Part shown: one piece after another, positions 17,647 through 26,250 of the stretch
How positions within the stretch are numbered: the first letter of the stretch is position 1
How the letters are laid out: each line of letters opens with the position of its first letter
Source of the DNA: Sulfurovum sp.
GTDB taxonomy: Bacteria; Campylobacterota; Campylobacteria; Campylobacterales; Sulfurovaceae
Assembly: GCA_027049035.1 (NCBI GenBank)
Contig: JALTVI010000068.1
Span: forward strand, 109,386 to 173,385
Reading direction: 5' to 3'
Length of the DNA: 64,000 nt
Notes under the pieces: generated by a model
What the model was told of the DNA's origin: nothing
Seen by the model: only the letters and a program-made list of their open reading frames with translations
Databases searched by the model: none
Made by a program: the position numbers and the translations under genes

Positions 17647-17943
17647 ATGGAAAAGATGACACTCAAACAGTATGCGGTCAAACACAAACTGAGCCTATTC
17701 AATGTGGTAAAGATGGTGAAAACCGGACAGCTTCAGAGTGAAACGGTTGAAGAGAACGGAAAAGAGGTGACCTACGTACTGCCGGATGCACCAAAAGATG
17801 AAACAAAGCGTACAAGAGGCAAAGAGAATGAACCTGTACTCAGCAATGAGGAGTTGAAGAGGCTGGTACTTTCTCTGCAGGATGAAGTGACCCGGCTACG
17901 CCGCGAAATGGATAACCTGAAGATGAGTATGGGACTGAAATGA
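17647..17943 (+). CDS. small HTH-like protein with C-terminal coiled coil
   Basis: 98 aa from ATG 17647 (AAGGAG upstream). Residues 1-35 ([26 protein letters not shown]) resemble a DNA-binding helix-turn-helix. A charged linker and a heptad coiled coil (about 68-95) follow. It overlaps the next gene (ATGA), so both are translated together. It could be a regulator or an oligomerising adaptor. No family name is certain. Confidence 0.7.
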   Translation: MEKMTLKQYAVKHKLSLFNVVKMVKTGQLQSETVEENGKEVTYVLPDAPKDETKRTRGKENEPVLSNEELKRLVLSLQDEVTRLRREMDNLKMSMGLK

Positions 17944-18860
17944 TGCAGGTTGGCTTCATTACCGATACGCTCTTTCTCAAACACGATACCGGTATTGGTC
18001 ATCCGGAGTCGGCTGCCAGACTGTGTGCAATTACGTCGGCCATAGAGCCGCTCAAAGGGAGGCTTGTCGAGGTTTCCCCAAAGTTGGCATCCCTTGCAGA
18101 GATAAGGCGTATACACACTAATGAACAGATAGGTGCCGTTGAAGTATGCAGTGAGCATGCCGGGGCAATAGACAGCGATACGGTCTGCTCCCACGACTCC
18201 TATCTGGCAGCCAGAACAGCTGTGGGGGCAGGCATTGCTGCCATTGACGGCATAAGGTCGGGCAGTTTCGACCGTGCCTTCTGTGCTGTACGACCGCCGG
18301 GGCATCATGCAACCCCTGAGCGTTCGATGGGCTTTTGTCTCTTCAACAACATTGCCATAGCAGCACGCTATGCGCAGGAGCAGGACTTTGCAAAAGTGAT
18401 GATTATCGACTTCGATGTCCATCACGGAAACGGCACACAGGAAGCCTTTTATGCGGACAATACCGTTTTTTACTTCTCTTCGCACCAGGCATTTGCCTAC
18501 CCCGGTACGGGTATGGAAAATGAAACGGGGATTGGGAAAGGAAAGGGATATACCCGCAACTTTTTACTGATGCCCGACAGCGGCGATGCCGAAGCGCTCG
18601 ATATTTACCAAAACGACCTGCCACCGTTTGTCACTGCATTCAATCCTGACATTATTCTTGTCTCCGCCGGCTACGACCTGCACGAAAGCGATCCGCTGGC
18701 ACAGCTCAATGTCACAACAGAGGGTATCAGAAGCATGGTACGTTCCATTCTTGATACTGCCGATGTACCGTTTGTATTTTTCCTTGAAGGAGGTTATGAT
18801 GTCAAAGCTTTGGGAGAGAATGTAAAGGTGACGATAGAAGAAATGATGGAGGGGCGATGA
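17940..18860 (+). CDS. histone deacetylase family protein (class II, acetoin-utilisation/amidohydrolase type)
   Basis: 306 aa (ATG 17940 or the adjacent 17943). It has the zinc-deacetylase motifs in order: [15 protein letters not shown] (catalytic His pair), [11 protein letters not shown] (zinc Asp and His), [12 protein letters not shown] (zinc Asp) and EGGYD. In bacteria these enzymes deacetylate lysines, polyamines or related amides. The substrate is not predictable here. It is coupled to the small HTH-like gene upstream. Confidence 0.92.
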   Translation: MMQVGFITDTLFLKHDTGIGHPESAARLCAITSAIEPLKGRLVEVSPKLASLAEIRRIHTNEQIGAVEVCSEHAGAIDSDTVCSHDSYLAARTAVGAGIAAIDGIRSGSFDRAFCAVRPPGHHATPERSMGFCLFNNIAIAARYAQEQDFAKVMIIDFDVHHGNGTQEAFYADNTVFYFSSHQAFAYPGTGMENETGIGKGKGYTRNFLLMPDSGDAEALDIYQNDLPPFVTAFNPDIILVSAGYDLHESDPLAQLNVTTEGIRSMVRSILDTADVPFVFFLEGGYDVKALGENVKVTIEEMMEGR

Positions 18861-18862
18861 TT

Positions 18863-18958
18863 GATGATTGAAAATGGATGATTGAAAATGGATGATGGGG
18901 AGGTGAAAATTTTAACTTTTAATTTTTAATTTTTAATTTTCCCGCGGCGCAATGCCGC
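18863..18958. repeat. tandem repeats and possible terminator
   Basis: GATGATTGAAAATG is repeated in tandem at 18863-18876 and 18877-18890. At 18909-18940 an AT run repeats TTTTTAA units about four times. 18944-18958 forms a small GCGGC/GCCGC hairpin that, read on minus, is followed by an A-rich and T-rich stretch. It may end the minus-strand gene at 18973, but the U-run is imperfect. Confidence 0.5.
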
Positions 18959-18972
18959 AGAGAAAGAAAGCC

Positions 18973-19767
18973 TTACTGAACCGCTTTCTTGAGTGCTCTG
19001 ATGATGGTATCAGGTGCACCGGAGATCTTCATGAACTCACCCATAGTCAGGAGGGGGTAAGAGATTGCCAGGTAGTACTTTGGTGCGAGTGCATATGCGT
19101 TTCCACCCTCAACAAGTACAGTGTAAGGAAGTACAAGTGCCTTATCCTCACCGATTGTACTGATGAAAGACTCAGCAGCTTTACCCATCTTTACACCGTA
19201 GAGTGTGCTTCCGTTCGCCAGCTTGAGAGCGAAGAGCTTCTTGCTTGACTTGACACCCTTGGCACCCTTTTTCAGCAGTTCCATATCCTGGTAGTAAGGC
19301 ATACCGAGCATAAAGTGATATCCGGCAAGCTTGTTTGCAGGAAGCGCATCTTTTGTAGGTGTAAGCTGACCGAGTGCTTTTGCAAGCGCTTTCTTTGTCG
19401 AGGAGGCCGCACCTGCGTTGTAGTCCTTCTGAAGGAACGCTTTGAGCCAGTAAGTAGGGTTAGTTGTCAGAACCGTTTTGGCTTTTGTGTTAACCAGTAC
19501 TTTCTGGATCGCTGCAAAACCGCGAAGCTTTTTGCTTGCTGCGCTTTTGAGTGCACTGTTGGTAACAACGACTACCTTCAGGTAGCTCTTTTTTGCCGGT
19601 GAGTAGGTAGTGAGTACCTGGAAACCTGCCCCTTTGAGTTTGGAAGCTACCGTTTTTGCATCCGCATACGGCGCTTTCAGGTATGCTGCCTCGTTTGCGT
19701 TAGCTGCTGCAGAAGCAAAAACAAACAGTGTTACTGCCAGAGCGATTCTTGAAAACATTTTTTTCAT
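18973..19767 (-). CDS. exported protein of unknown function
   Basis: 264 aa from ATG 19767, preferred to ATG 19773 because AAAAAGG needs the extra spacing. A signal peptide ends at about ANANEA. The mature protein begins with a domain reading YLKAPYADAKTVASKLKGAGFQV, similar in shape to a small alpha/beta (DUF302-like) unit. It then has a Lys/Ala-rich middle (KTVLTTNPTYWLKAFLQKDY) and a C-terminal hydrophobic part (ISYPLLTMGEFMKISGAPD). I cannot name the family; it is probably periplasmic. The promoter region carries a 16-bp palindrome (19795-19810). Confidence 0.7.
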   Translation of the reverse strand: MKKMFSRIALAVTLFVFASAAANANEAAYLKAPYADAKTVASKLKGAGFQVLTTYSPAKKSYLKVVVVTNSALKSAASKKLRGFAAIQKVLVNTKAKTVLTTNPTYWLKAFLQKDYNAGAASSTKKALAKALGQLTPTKDALPANKLAGYHFMLGMPYYQDMELLKKGAKGVKSSKKLFALKLANGSTLYGVKMGKAAESFISTIGEDKALVLPYTVLVEGGNAYALAPKYYLAISYPLLTMGEFMKISGAPDTIIRALKKAVQ

Positions 19768-19794
19768 GTCCATCCTTTTTAATGTATATCGATT

Positions 19795-19810
19795 TTGTCA
19801 AGCTTGACAA
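19795..19810. promoter_or_regulatory. 16-bp perfect palindrome, candidate operator
   Basis: TTGTCAAGCTTGACAA is perfectly palindromic and lies 28-43 nt upstream of the minus-strand start at 19767, in the divergent gap with the RND pump gene. On minus, TTGTCA is about 16 nt from TATACA, so a bound dimeric regulator would cover the -35 region. Inferred from sequence only. Confidence 0.45.
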
Positions 19811-19950
19811 TGGCAAGTATTGTGTCATAAAAATATTTATGAACAGATTAATTGGCCACTTAATTTTTTAAATAATTTACACTTATTCACATTAATTATT
19901 TTATACACTTGAATTGATGAAAAAATAGTAATCTTTATGTTTAATGTCGA

Positions 19951-19956
19951 TATAAT
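19951..19956 (+). promoter_or_regulatory. -10 box next to start codon (leaderless candidate)
   Basis: TATAAT ends 7 nt before ATG 19964 (spacer GGCTGCT), without a ribosome site between them. Confidence 0.45.
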
Positions 19957-19963
19957 GGCTGCT

Positions 19964-21706
19964 ATGAAGGAAGATTACAAGATAAAAAACATCGCGGGGC
20001 ACTTGTCCAAAATATTTTTGGGGAACCCCCTTACTCCCATACTCGCTGTTGCTATTTTGCTGCTTGGCTTTGTATCGCTTCAGACAATGCCCCGAGAGGA
20101 AGACCCGCAGATTGAAGTCAGCGGCGGTGCGGTTGTTGTCGCCATGCCGGGTGCATCGCCCAAAGAGATACTCAATGTCATTGTCAAACCGCTTGAGCGT
20201 CGTATACGCGAGATCAAAGGGGTAGAACACATTTACGGTACGGCGATGAACAACTTCGGTGTGGTCAATGTACAGTATTTCATTGGTGAGGACAGGGAGT
20301 CTTCCAACCTCAAGCTCTACGACAAAGTGATGCAGAATATGGACCAGCTTCCTAAAGGTACGATGCCGCCGCTGGTCAAACCCTTTGATATCGATATTGA
20401 CATTCCGGTACTTACTGCAGCTTTCTACAAACTGCCGAATGCCAAGATAGATATTGTCAAGCTCTACAAGACCATCCGTGAGCTGCAGCAGGAGATCAAT
20501 GCGCTGGACAATGTCTCCAAAACGACACTGAAGGGGGTCAAGCGTCCCCAGTTCAATGTACTGGTTGACCTTAACAAACTCTCTGCATACCATATATCAC
20601 TCGGGCAGGTGGCAAAAGCCATCAAGTCCATCTCTACCAATGCGCCGATGATCGATACCCAAAACGACAAGGGAAAGCTGGTGGTATTCGGTGTCGAGAA
20701 TGCCATCGATACGGTAGATGACCTGAGAGAACTGATTATTGCAGAGTATATGGGCTCACCTATCTATCTTAAAAATATTGCCGATGTGGAGTACAGCTAT
20801 GATATCCAAAACTATCAGGATGCACTCATCGATTACCAGATCGGTATGTCCAAACATCCTGAAAAGATAAAAAAGAACGAACACAGAAAAAAAGAGGACA
20901 GTGACGAATTGGAGAGTGAAGTAACCTTTCGGCCGTTGACCGAACAAATTACAATGACGGTTTCCAAGCTCAAAGGTACCAATGCCGTCTTCATTGCCGA
21001 AGAGGCGATAGAGAAGATACAGGAAGCCAAAGAGGAACTGCATAACGCGGGCGTAGGATTTATCATTACGAGAAACTACGGTGAACGTGCCGATGAAGCG
21101 GTCAATGAACTGGTGCATCACCTGGAGATCACCATCTTCATCATTATGCTCATTCTCATTCCCTTTCTGGGATGGCGTGAGTCGATGGTTGTTACCATTG
21201 CAGTACCGATGATTCTGGCTACCACGCTCTTCATCGCACAGCTTACCGATCAGACGATCAACCGTATTACGCTTTTTGCCTTTCTGCTCTCGCTGGGGCT
21301 TATTGTCGACGATGCCATTATCGTCATCGAGAACATCCACCGCCGTCTGCATCTTGATATCGACAAAAAGAGTGTCGACGAGATCATTGTGCAGGCAACT
21401 GACGAGATAGGGCCATCGACGAACATCGCCACCATTGCCATCATCCTGACGATGGTGCCCATGGCGTTTGTGGGAGGTATGATGGGGCAGTTCATGAAAC
21501 CCATTCCGCTGAACGTCCCCGTCGGTCTTGCCGTCTCGCTTTTTGTCGCTTATGTCTTTGCGCCGTTTTTGGCACGTAAGTTCCTCAACTTCAAGAAGAT
21601 CAAAAAAGAGGTGCTTGCCCACCATGCCCATGACGATCATTCGCATAATGAATCTGAAGAGAAAAATGACAAAGGGACAGACGATTCAAAAGGAGAAGAG
21701 AAATGA
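19964..21706 (+). CDS. AcrB-type (HAE1) RND efflux permease, N-terminal half
   Basis: 580 aa from ATG 19964, set by the -10 box at 19951. It contains TM1 (about 20-40), the porter/docking subdomains (PREEDPQIEVSGGAVVVAMPGASP start) and TM2-6. TM4 carries the proton-relay pair (LIVDDAIIVIENIHRR). It ends in a His/Asp/Glu-rich tail (HHAHDDHSHNESEEK). A normal AcrB is about 1040 aa with both halves in one chain; here the chain stops at the central cytoplasmic linker. It overlaps the next gene by ATGA. Confidence 0.88.
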   Translation: MKEDYKIKNIAGHLSKIFLGNPLTPILAVAILLLGFVSLQTMPREEDPQIEVSGGAVVVAMPGASPKEILNVIVKPLERRIREIKGVEHIYGTAMNNFGVVNVQYFIGEDRESSNLKLYDKVMQNMDQLPKGTMPPLVKPFDIDIDIPVLTAAFYKLPNAKIDIVKLYKTIRELQQEINALDNVSKTTLKGVKRPQFNVLVDLNKLSAYHISLGQVAKAIKSISTNAPMIDTQNDKGKLVVFGVENAIDTVDDLRELIIAEYMGSPIYLKNIADVEYSYDIQNYQDALIDYQIGMSKHPEKIKKNEHRKKEDSDELESEVTFRPLTEQITMTVSKLKGTNAVFIAEEAIEKIQEAKEELHNAGVGFIITRNYGERADEAVNELVHHLEITIFIIMLILIPFLGWRESMVVTIAVPMILATTLFIAQLTDQTINRITLFAFLLSLGLIVDDAIIVIENIHRRLHLDIDKKSVDEIIVQATDEIGPSTNIATIAIILTMVPMAFVGGMMGQFMKPIPLNVPVGLAVSLFVAYVFAPFLARKFLNFKKIKKEVLAHHAHDDHSHNESEEKNDKGTDDSKGEEK

Positions 21707-23508
21707 CAAAATTTGAAACATTCCTCTACAACATCCTTGAGAGCCGTAAAAAGCGCTGGATCGTCATAGGGCTGGTACTGGCCTCACTGATGGGATCGGT
21801 AATGATGATTCCTACCAAGCTGGTACTTGCCAAAATGCTTCCGGGCAAGAGTGCCAACACGTTCAGTATCTACATCGACACGGCAACCAACGCTTCCATC
21901 AAGGAGACGCGTGAAGTGGCCGAGTGTGTGGTGCATGAGCTCGAAAAAGAGCCTGAAGTTACGGACATGGAGATCTTTCTGGGGCAGGGTGCACCGCTGG
22001 ATTATGCAGGGTTGGTCAAGGGCAGTGCATTCAAGCGTTTCCAGAACCAGTCCGAAATTGTGGTCAACCTGACCGACAAGCACCACCGCGATGAACCCTC
22101 GTTCAAGATGGTGCACCGCATTCGTCCGCGCATCCAGAAAGCCTGCGGAAATATCCATCCGCACACGAGCATCAAGTTCATCGAGATGCCTTCGGGTCCT
22201 CCGACACTGGCGACCATTGTTGTGGAGGTCTATGCCAAGAATGACAAAGAGCTGCGCCATGTCGCAGAGCGTGTTAGCCAGATTCTGGCCGACACTGAGG
22301 GACTGGTTGATGTTGATGTGATGCTCGATGACATTTATGATACCTATATGCTCTCTCCCAACAAGGAGAAGATCATCCGAAGCGGTCTGAGTGTTGATCA
22401 GGTCAACCAGATTATCTACCTTGCCTTCAAAGGGATGCCGGTAGCGGTGAAGAATACCAAAGACCAGCAGGATCAGGTGCCCATTTTCGTTCGTCTTGAC
22501 AACGATGCCCGCATCATTCACGGCAAGAACAAAGAGGCGCTTGAGCAGAAGCTCTCAAACCTGAGACTGATGAACCGCCGGGGCATGATGGTGCCGCTTA
22601 TTGAGGTAGTGGAGATCAAAAAGCGTAATTCAAGCCCGAGTATCTTCAGAAAAGATCTCAAAAATATGGCTATTATTACTGCCGAGTGTGATATGGTTTC
22701 ACAGGTCTATCCGCTGCTTGATGCGCGAGAGAAGATGCTTGAAATGATGAAAGATGAATACAACATCACCAAAACACCCGGTATCTCCACCTTTATGTTC
22801 GACCTCAATGCCGTCGACAAAAAAACAGGAGAGAAGGTACTCATCCGCTGGGACGGGGAGATGAAAGTCTCTCTCGATACCTTCCGTGACCTCGGCGGGG
22901 CCTTCATTGCTGCACTTATCTTGATGTTCCTTTTGATGGTTGTCTACTACAAATCGTTCTCTCTCAGCGGTATCGTTCTTGCCGGAAGCTTCCTCTCCAT
23001 CATCGGTGTCATCGTCGGACACTGGATTACCGACAAGATTTCGCTCTACTTTGGCGACATCAACTTCTTCCTTACCGCCACATCGCTGATCGGTTTCATC
23101 TCCCTCATGGGTATCAGCGCGCGCGGATCGCTTCTGCTGATAGACTTCTCTCGCTCACTTATGAAGGATGAGGGCATGGCCAAGAACCGTGCCATCGCCC
23201 TTGCTACAGCAACACGTGCCAAGCCCATCCTCATGACAGCAGTTGCCATCATCCTCGGCTCACTGCTGCTCTCTACAGACCCTATTTTTGGGGGTCTCGG
23301 TATCGCACTCATATTCGGAAGTATCGCCGCAACCCTCGTGGCGCTCTTCTTCATCCCTGTCCTCATGAGCAACGCCAAAGCCATGAACCCTCATGAACCT
23401 ACAGAGTGTGAAATTGAAGAGGAAGAGAAAGAGGGTACATGGTGTATTTTGACCAACAACATCCGCTCACTCATTATGCGTAAGAAGAAGTCGTGTGATG
23501 AGGAGTAG
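21703..23508 (+). CDS. AcrB-type (HAE1) RND efflux permease, C-terminal half
   Basis: 601 aa. It starts in the cytoplasmic linker, then TM7 (RRWIVIGLVLA-like), the second porter domain (residues 45-370) and TM8-12. The TM10 region reads LMGISARGSLLLIDF, with Arg where AcrB has the essential Lys. It ends in a charged tail with CEIEEEEKE and CDEE. Together with the preceding gene it makes one complete RND protomer of about 1180 aa. The ATGA overlap means either a natural two-chain pump or a single frameshift in a fused gene. Confidence 0.87.
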   Translation: MTKFETFLYNILESRKKRWIVIGLVLASLMGSVMMIPTKLVLAKMLPGKSANTFSIYIDTATNASIKETREVAECVVHELEKEPEVTDMEIFLGQGAPLDYAGLVKGSAFKRFQNQSEIVVNLTDKHHRDEPSFKMVHRIRPRIQKACGNIHPHTSIKFIEMPSGPPTLATIVVEVYAKNDKELRHVAERVSQILADTEGLVDVDVMLDDIYDTYMLSPNKEKIIRSGLSVDQVNQIIYLAFKGMPVAVKNTKDQQDQVPIFVRLDNDARIIHGKNKEALEQKLSNLRLMNRRGMMVPLIEVVEIKKRNSSPSIFRKDLKNMAIITAECDMVSQVYPLLDAREKMLEMMKDEYNITKTPGISTFMFDLNAVDKKTGEKVLIRWDGEMKVSLDTFRDLGGAFIAALILMFLLMVVYYKSFSLSGIVLAGSFLSIIGVIVGHWITDKISLYFGDINFFLTATSLIGFISLMGISARGSLLLIDFSRSLMKDEGMAKNRAIALATATRAKPILMTAVAIILGSLLLSTDPIFGGLGIALIFGSIAATLVALFFIPVLMSNAKAMNPHEPTECEIEEEEKEGTWCILTNNIRSLIMRKKKSCDEE

Positions 23509-23515
23509 GGTTGGA

Positions 23516-23651
23516 GGCGAAGACTTTATCGAAATGTATGCTCTTGGGTATAGCTTCGCCTTAACGTTGAACGTTAAAATGACGTTAAGCGGGGAGTAAT
23601 CCTCCGACTCCCAAGTACCCAATAACCAATACACCAATAACGAATAACCAA
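23516..23651. repeat. intergenic repeats: covarying hairpin and ccaataacc motif
   Basis: 23516-23560 is a copy of the 40-bp hairpin family (stem GGCGAAG/CTTCGCC around a loop with GAAATGTATGCTCTTGGGT). 23617-23651 carries CCCAATAACCAATACACC. They fill the gap between the two convergent genes and may act as a terminator for both. Confidence 0.7.
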
Positions 23652-24470
23652 CTACTCCTTCGCCAGCAGATCCGGATTGTACTCAATGGTAATTTTCGTA
23701 TACATCCCCGGGTAGATCTTCTCATTGTCGCGTTTGAACTTGATGCGGATGGTGAAGGTGTGGGTCATGGGGTTTGCCGAGGGGACGATGGATTTGATGC
23801 GGCCTCTGCCTTTGTAGTGGATGGCGGGAATCTCGAACTTGACGAAGTCGCCTTCGTTGACTTTAAGGAGGTCGCTTTCGGAGATCTGCGCTTCGATCTC
23901 GAGGTGGTCGAGATCGACCAGGACCATGACGGGGAAGCCCGGCATGACCATGTCACCGACATGGAGATTCTTCTGGACAATGATACCGTTGCTGGGTGCT
24001 TTAACCTCGAGGTAGTGGGAGATAACACTGATCTCCTTGGCCTTCTGTGCAGCATTCTTGACAATGACCTGCATCGCTTTGAGCATCGCCTGTGTATGTT
24101 CGGCGGTAATGGAGAGGTTTTCGTTCATATCATCGAAGTTTACGACACTGTCTTTGTTTTTGACCAACAGCGCACGGTTTCGGCGGATTTCGTCAAGCTT
24201 GCTGCGGTAGACATCGGTGAGGATCTCCGCCTGTTCGAGGCCAAGATTGACCTGCTCTTTTAAAATGTCGAATTCCGCCGAGTCCATCTTGAAGAGGTCG
24301 TCCTCTCTGTGCACCTTGTCGCCGATGTTGACATAGACCTCTTTGACATACCCCATGTAACGCGCCCCTATGTATTTCTGGTTGTCAGAGACGATGGTAC
24401 CCGTAAGGCTGATGGTATTGGCAAGCAGTGCCGAGCCAAGCAGGGAAGCAAGCAGCAAAGGTTTGAACAT
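23652..24470 (-). CDS. periplasmic adaptor (membrane fusion protein), HlyD/MFP family
   Basis: 272 aa from ATG 24470 (AAAAGGAGATGCC before it), with a signal peptide (MFKPLLLASLLGSALLA). The lipoyl half-motif (ARYMGYVKEVYVNIGDKVHREDDLF) is followed by an alpha-hairpin (about 70-145), the second lipoyl half (VKAPSNGIIVQKNLHVGDMVMPG), and a beta-barrel (FVKFEIPAIHYKGRGRI, MTHTFTIRIKFKR). It is shorter than usual adaptors (350-400 aa), lacking a large membrane-proximal domain. It is convergent with the RND genes and probably serves that pump. No TolC gene is in the window. Confidence 0.88.
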   Translation of the reverse strand: MFKPLLLASLLGSALLANTISLTGTIVSDNQKYIGARYMGYVKEVYVNIGDKVHREDDLFKMDSAEFDILKEQVNLGLEQAEILTDVYRSKLDEIRRNRALLVKNKDSVVNFDDMNENLSITAEHTQAMLKAMQVIVKNAAQKAKEISVISHYLEVKAPSNGIIVQKNLHVGDMVMPGFPVMVLVDLDHLEIEAQISESDLLKVNEGDFVKFEIPAIHYKGRGRIKSIVPSANPMTHTFTIRIKFKRDNEKIYPGMYTKITIEYNPDLLAKE

Positions 24471-24584
24471 GGCATCTCCTTTTCCATCATTCAAATAGAT
24501 GAAAATGATTTATTTTAATTTGATTGTTTTATATTTTATAATAAATTTCTTAAGAAGATGAGAGGTGCGTTAAGAAAGAAGAGT

Positions 24585-24608
24585 CTTTCTCCCCGCGTGG
24601 GGAGAAAG
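24585..24608 (-). terminator. rho-independent terminator of the FadL-type gene
   Basis: CTTTCTCCCC and GGGGAGAAAG form a perfect 10-bp stem with a 4-nt loop, 6 bp past the stop codon at 24614. On minus it is followed by a T-rich but interrupted stretch (ACTCTTCTTTCTT). Confidence 0.65.
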
Positions 24609-24613
24609 GGGTT

Positions 24614-25840
24614 TTAGAATGCGTAAGTCAGCTGGAAAGAGAGACTTGATTCTTCGTGATCTGTTGTGATAGTAGTAGTTGGTCCAAAAATACCACTAAT
24701 TCCATATGTCTCGGAGTTGTTGTCTGCATATACGTACGCAAGGTCAACAGAGAACTGCTTTGTAAACTCGTAAGTACCACCGATGGTGTAGTGGTTCTCA
24801 GCAGTTGCCGGGAAGCCCATCAGGTTGAAGAAGTTCAGTGCTGCACCTGCAGCTGTTGTACCATCAGCTTCCTTCACTGGGTTTGAACCATGGTTGTAAC
24901 CGAGTCTAATAGCCCAGTTGTCCTGTGCATACTGGTAACCGAAAGCATACACATCCTGGTTTTCCCAGCCAAAGTCCTTATATCCTGCTGCATCACCCCA
25001 GTAGATACGCTTCCAGTCAAAGGCAAATGTGTGCTGACCCATTACATAAGAGATACCGAGACCGAACTCTGCAGCCTGCTCAAGAGTGTCAGACATTGGT
25101 GCTGGAAATGCCCAGGGTGTAAATGGAGCAGTTGCTGTTGAAAGCTGACCATCATAATCCATTTTAATGGAAGATTTATAAACTGCACCGACTGTGAAGC
25201 CGTCAAACTCATAAGATGCACCTGCAGACCAGCCGAAACCAAAGTCTTGTGCAAGACCGGCACCAACAGTTCCACCAAAATTATAGTTGATATCCAGGTT
25301 TCCATACTGGAGAATTGGGGCAACTGCAACACTGAAACCGTTTGCCTTATATGCAACAGGAACAGCAAACTGCATCAGCTGCAGGTTTGTAACCATATTC
25401 GTATTGTTCAAGGTAGAAGGTGAACCGGCAACATTTCTGTAGTCAACACCCATACCTGCTGTTCCCCACATACCGATACCGATGTACCAGTTGTCATTGA
25501 TCTTGTGTGCGACAGAGACTTCCGGGATCATGTTCATGTCTGCATCACTTGTGTATTTTGGGTCAACCCCTGGAGCTCCTAAGTAGAGTTCAGACTTTAC
25601 AGTAGGCATAAAGATTGTACCACCGAAAGAGATTTCAGTTCCCTCTACAGATGTGATCATAGCAGGGTTGCTGATGGTAGACTCCGCACCATGACTGACT
25701 GCGATACCGGTCCCACCCATACCTCTTGATTTTGCACCAACAGCGATGAGTGAATCTCCGTTAGTCGCGTGAAGCATAGTTGAAGTCACGAGTGACAGTG
25801 CGATACCAGCAGTTACTTTTGTAAACATACTTGTTTTCAT
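24614..25840 (-). CDS. FadL/OmpP1/TodX-type outer membrane transporter
   Basis: 408 aa from ATG 25840 (AAGGAAAG before it). A signal peptide ends near ATNGD. The FadL hallmark follows at once: GDSLIAVGAKSRGMGGTGIAVSHGAESTISNPA, the N-terminal hatch with the NPA motif. The rest is a barrel with many aromatic beta strands ending in SFQLTYAF. These porins take up hydrophobic compounds such as fatty acids or aromatics. It has a textbook sigma70 promoter (25875-25903) and a strong terminator, so it is probably well expressed as a single gene. Confidence 0.93.
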   Translation of the reverse strand: MKTSMFTKVTAGIALSLVTSTMLHATNGDSLIAVGAKSRGMGGTGIAVSHGAESTISNPAMITSVEGTEISFGGTIFMPTVKSELYLGAPGVDPKYTSDADMNMIPEVSVAHKINDNWYIGIGMWGTAGMGVDYRNVAGSPSTLNNTNMVTNLQLMQFAVPVAYKANGFSVAVAPILQYGNLDINYNFGGTVGAGLAQDFGFGWSAGASYEFDGFTVGAVYKSSIKMDYDGQLSTATAPFTPWAFPAPMSDTLEQAAEFGLGISYVMGQHTFAFDWKRIYWGDAAGYKDFGWENQDVYAFGYQYAQDNWAIRLGYNHGSNPVKEADGTTAAGAALNFFNLMGFPATAENHYTIGGTYEFTKQFSVDLAYVYADNNSETYGISGIFGPTTTITTDHEESSLSFQLTYAF

Positions 25841-25874
25841 GTTCTTTCCTTGTTTTTTGTTTTTGGGTGCAAGT

Positions 25875-25903
25875 AGTATAGTAAAAAACGGGGTGAAAGT
25901 CAA
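25875..25903 (-). promoter_or_regulatory. sigma70 promoter of the FadL-type gene
   Basis: On minus, TTGACT (25903-25898), a 17-bp spacer and TATACT (25880-25875) precede a leader of about 28 nt to ATG 25840. It is the best -35/-10 pair seen in the window. Confidence 0.75.
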
Positions 25904-25976
25904 GTATACCAATGGATTTTATACAATCATATTTTTACCTTATAATCTAAATTAGGCGTTGTAAACTTGCTCCTCT

Positions 25977-26144
25977 TCAGGCAACCGTTTGGGTACCTCT
26001 TCGGAATGTTTCTGTAATCTTCTGCATCTCAAGGTCAAGTAGCTGAGTCAACTCCCTGAATTCCAGTGCAGTAATGTATCCTCTCTCTAGTGCAATGCGG
26101 TAACATGTTAGCTGCAGTTGGATCTCTCTTATTTGTGCAGTCAT
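25977..26144 (-). CDS. small protein of unknown function
   Basis: 55 aa from ATG 26144 with TAAGGAG at the right distance. The upstream in-frame ATG at 26207 lacks a ribosome site. It is predicted to be all-helical and charged (MTAQIREIQLQLTCYRIALERGYITALEFRELTQLLDLE), possibly a two-helix hairpin. It has no signal and no membrane segment, and stands alone next to the repeat cluster. The family is unknown. Confidence 0.55.
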   Translation of the reverse strand: MTAQIREIQLQLTCYRIALERGYITALEFRELTQLLDLEMQKITETFRRGTQTVA

Positions 26145-26250
26145 CTTGTACTCCTTATATAATGTTATAGGTAGTGTAGTGCTGTTTGGTAAAGCGGGGA
26201 ATGGCATTTGGGAGAATTTTTTTTTCTGAAATGACTAGTAGGGAGAAGAT

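Noticed and set aside
21690..21710. Programmed frameshift joining the two RND halves
   Set aside because: There is no slippery heptamer with a downstream stimulator that I can see. An ATGA overlap with re-initiation explains it more simply.
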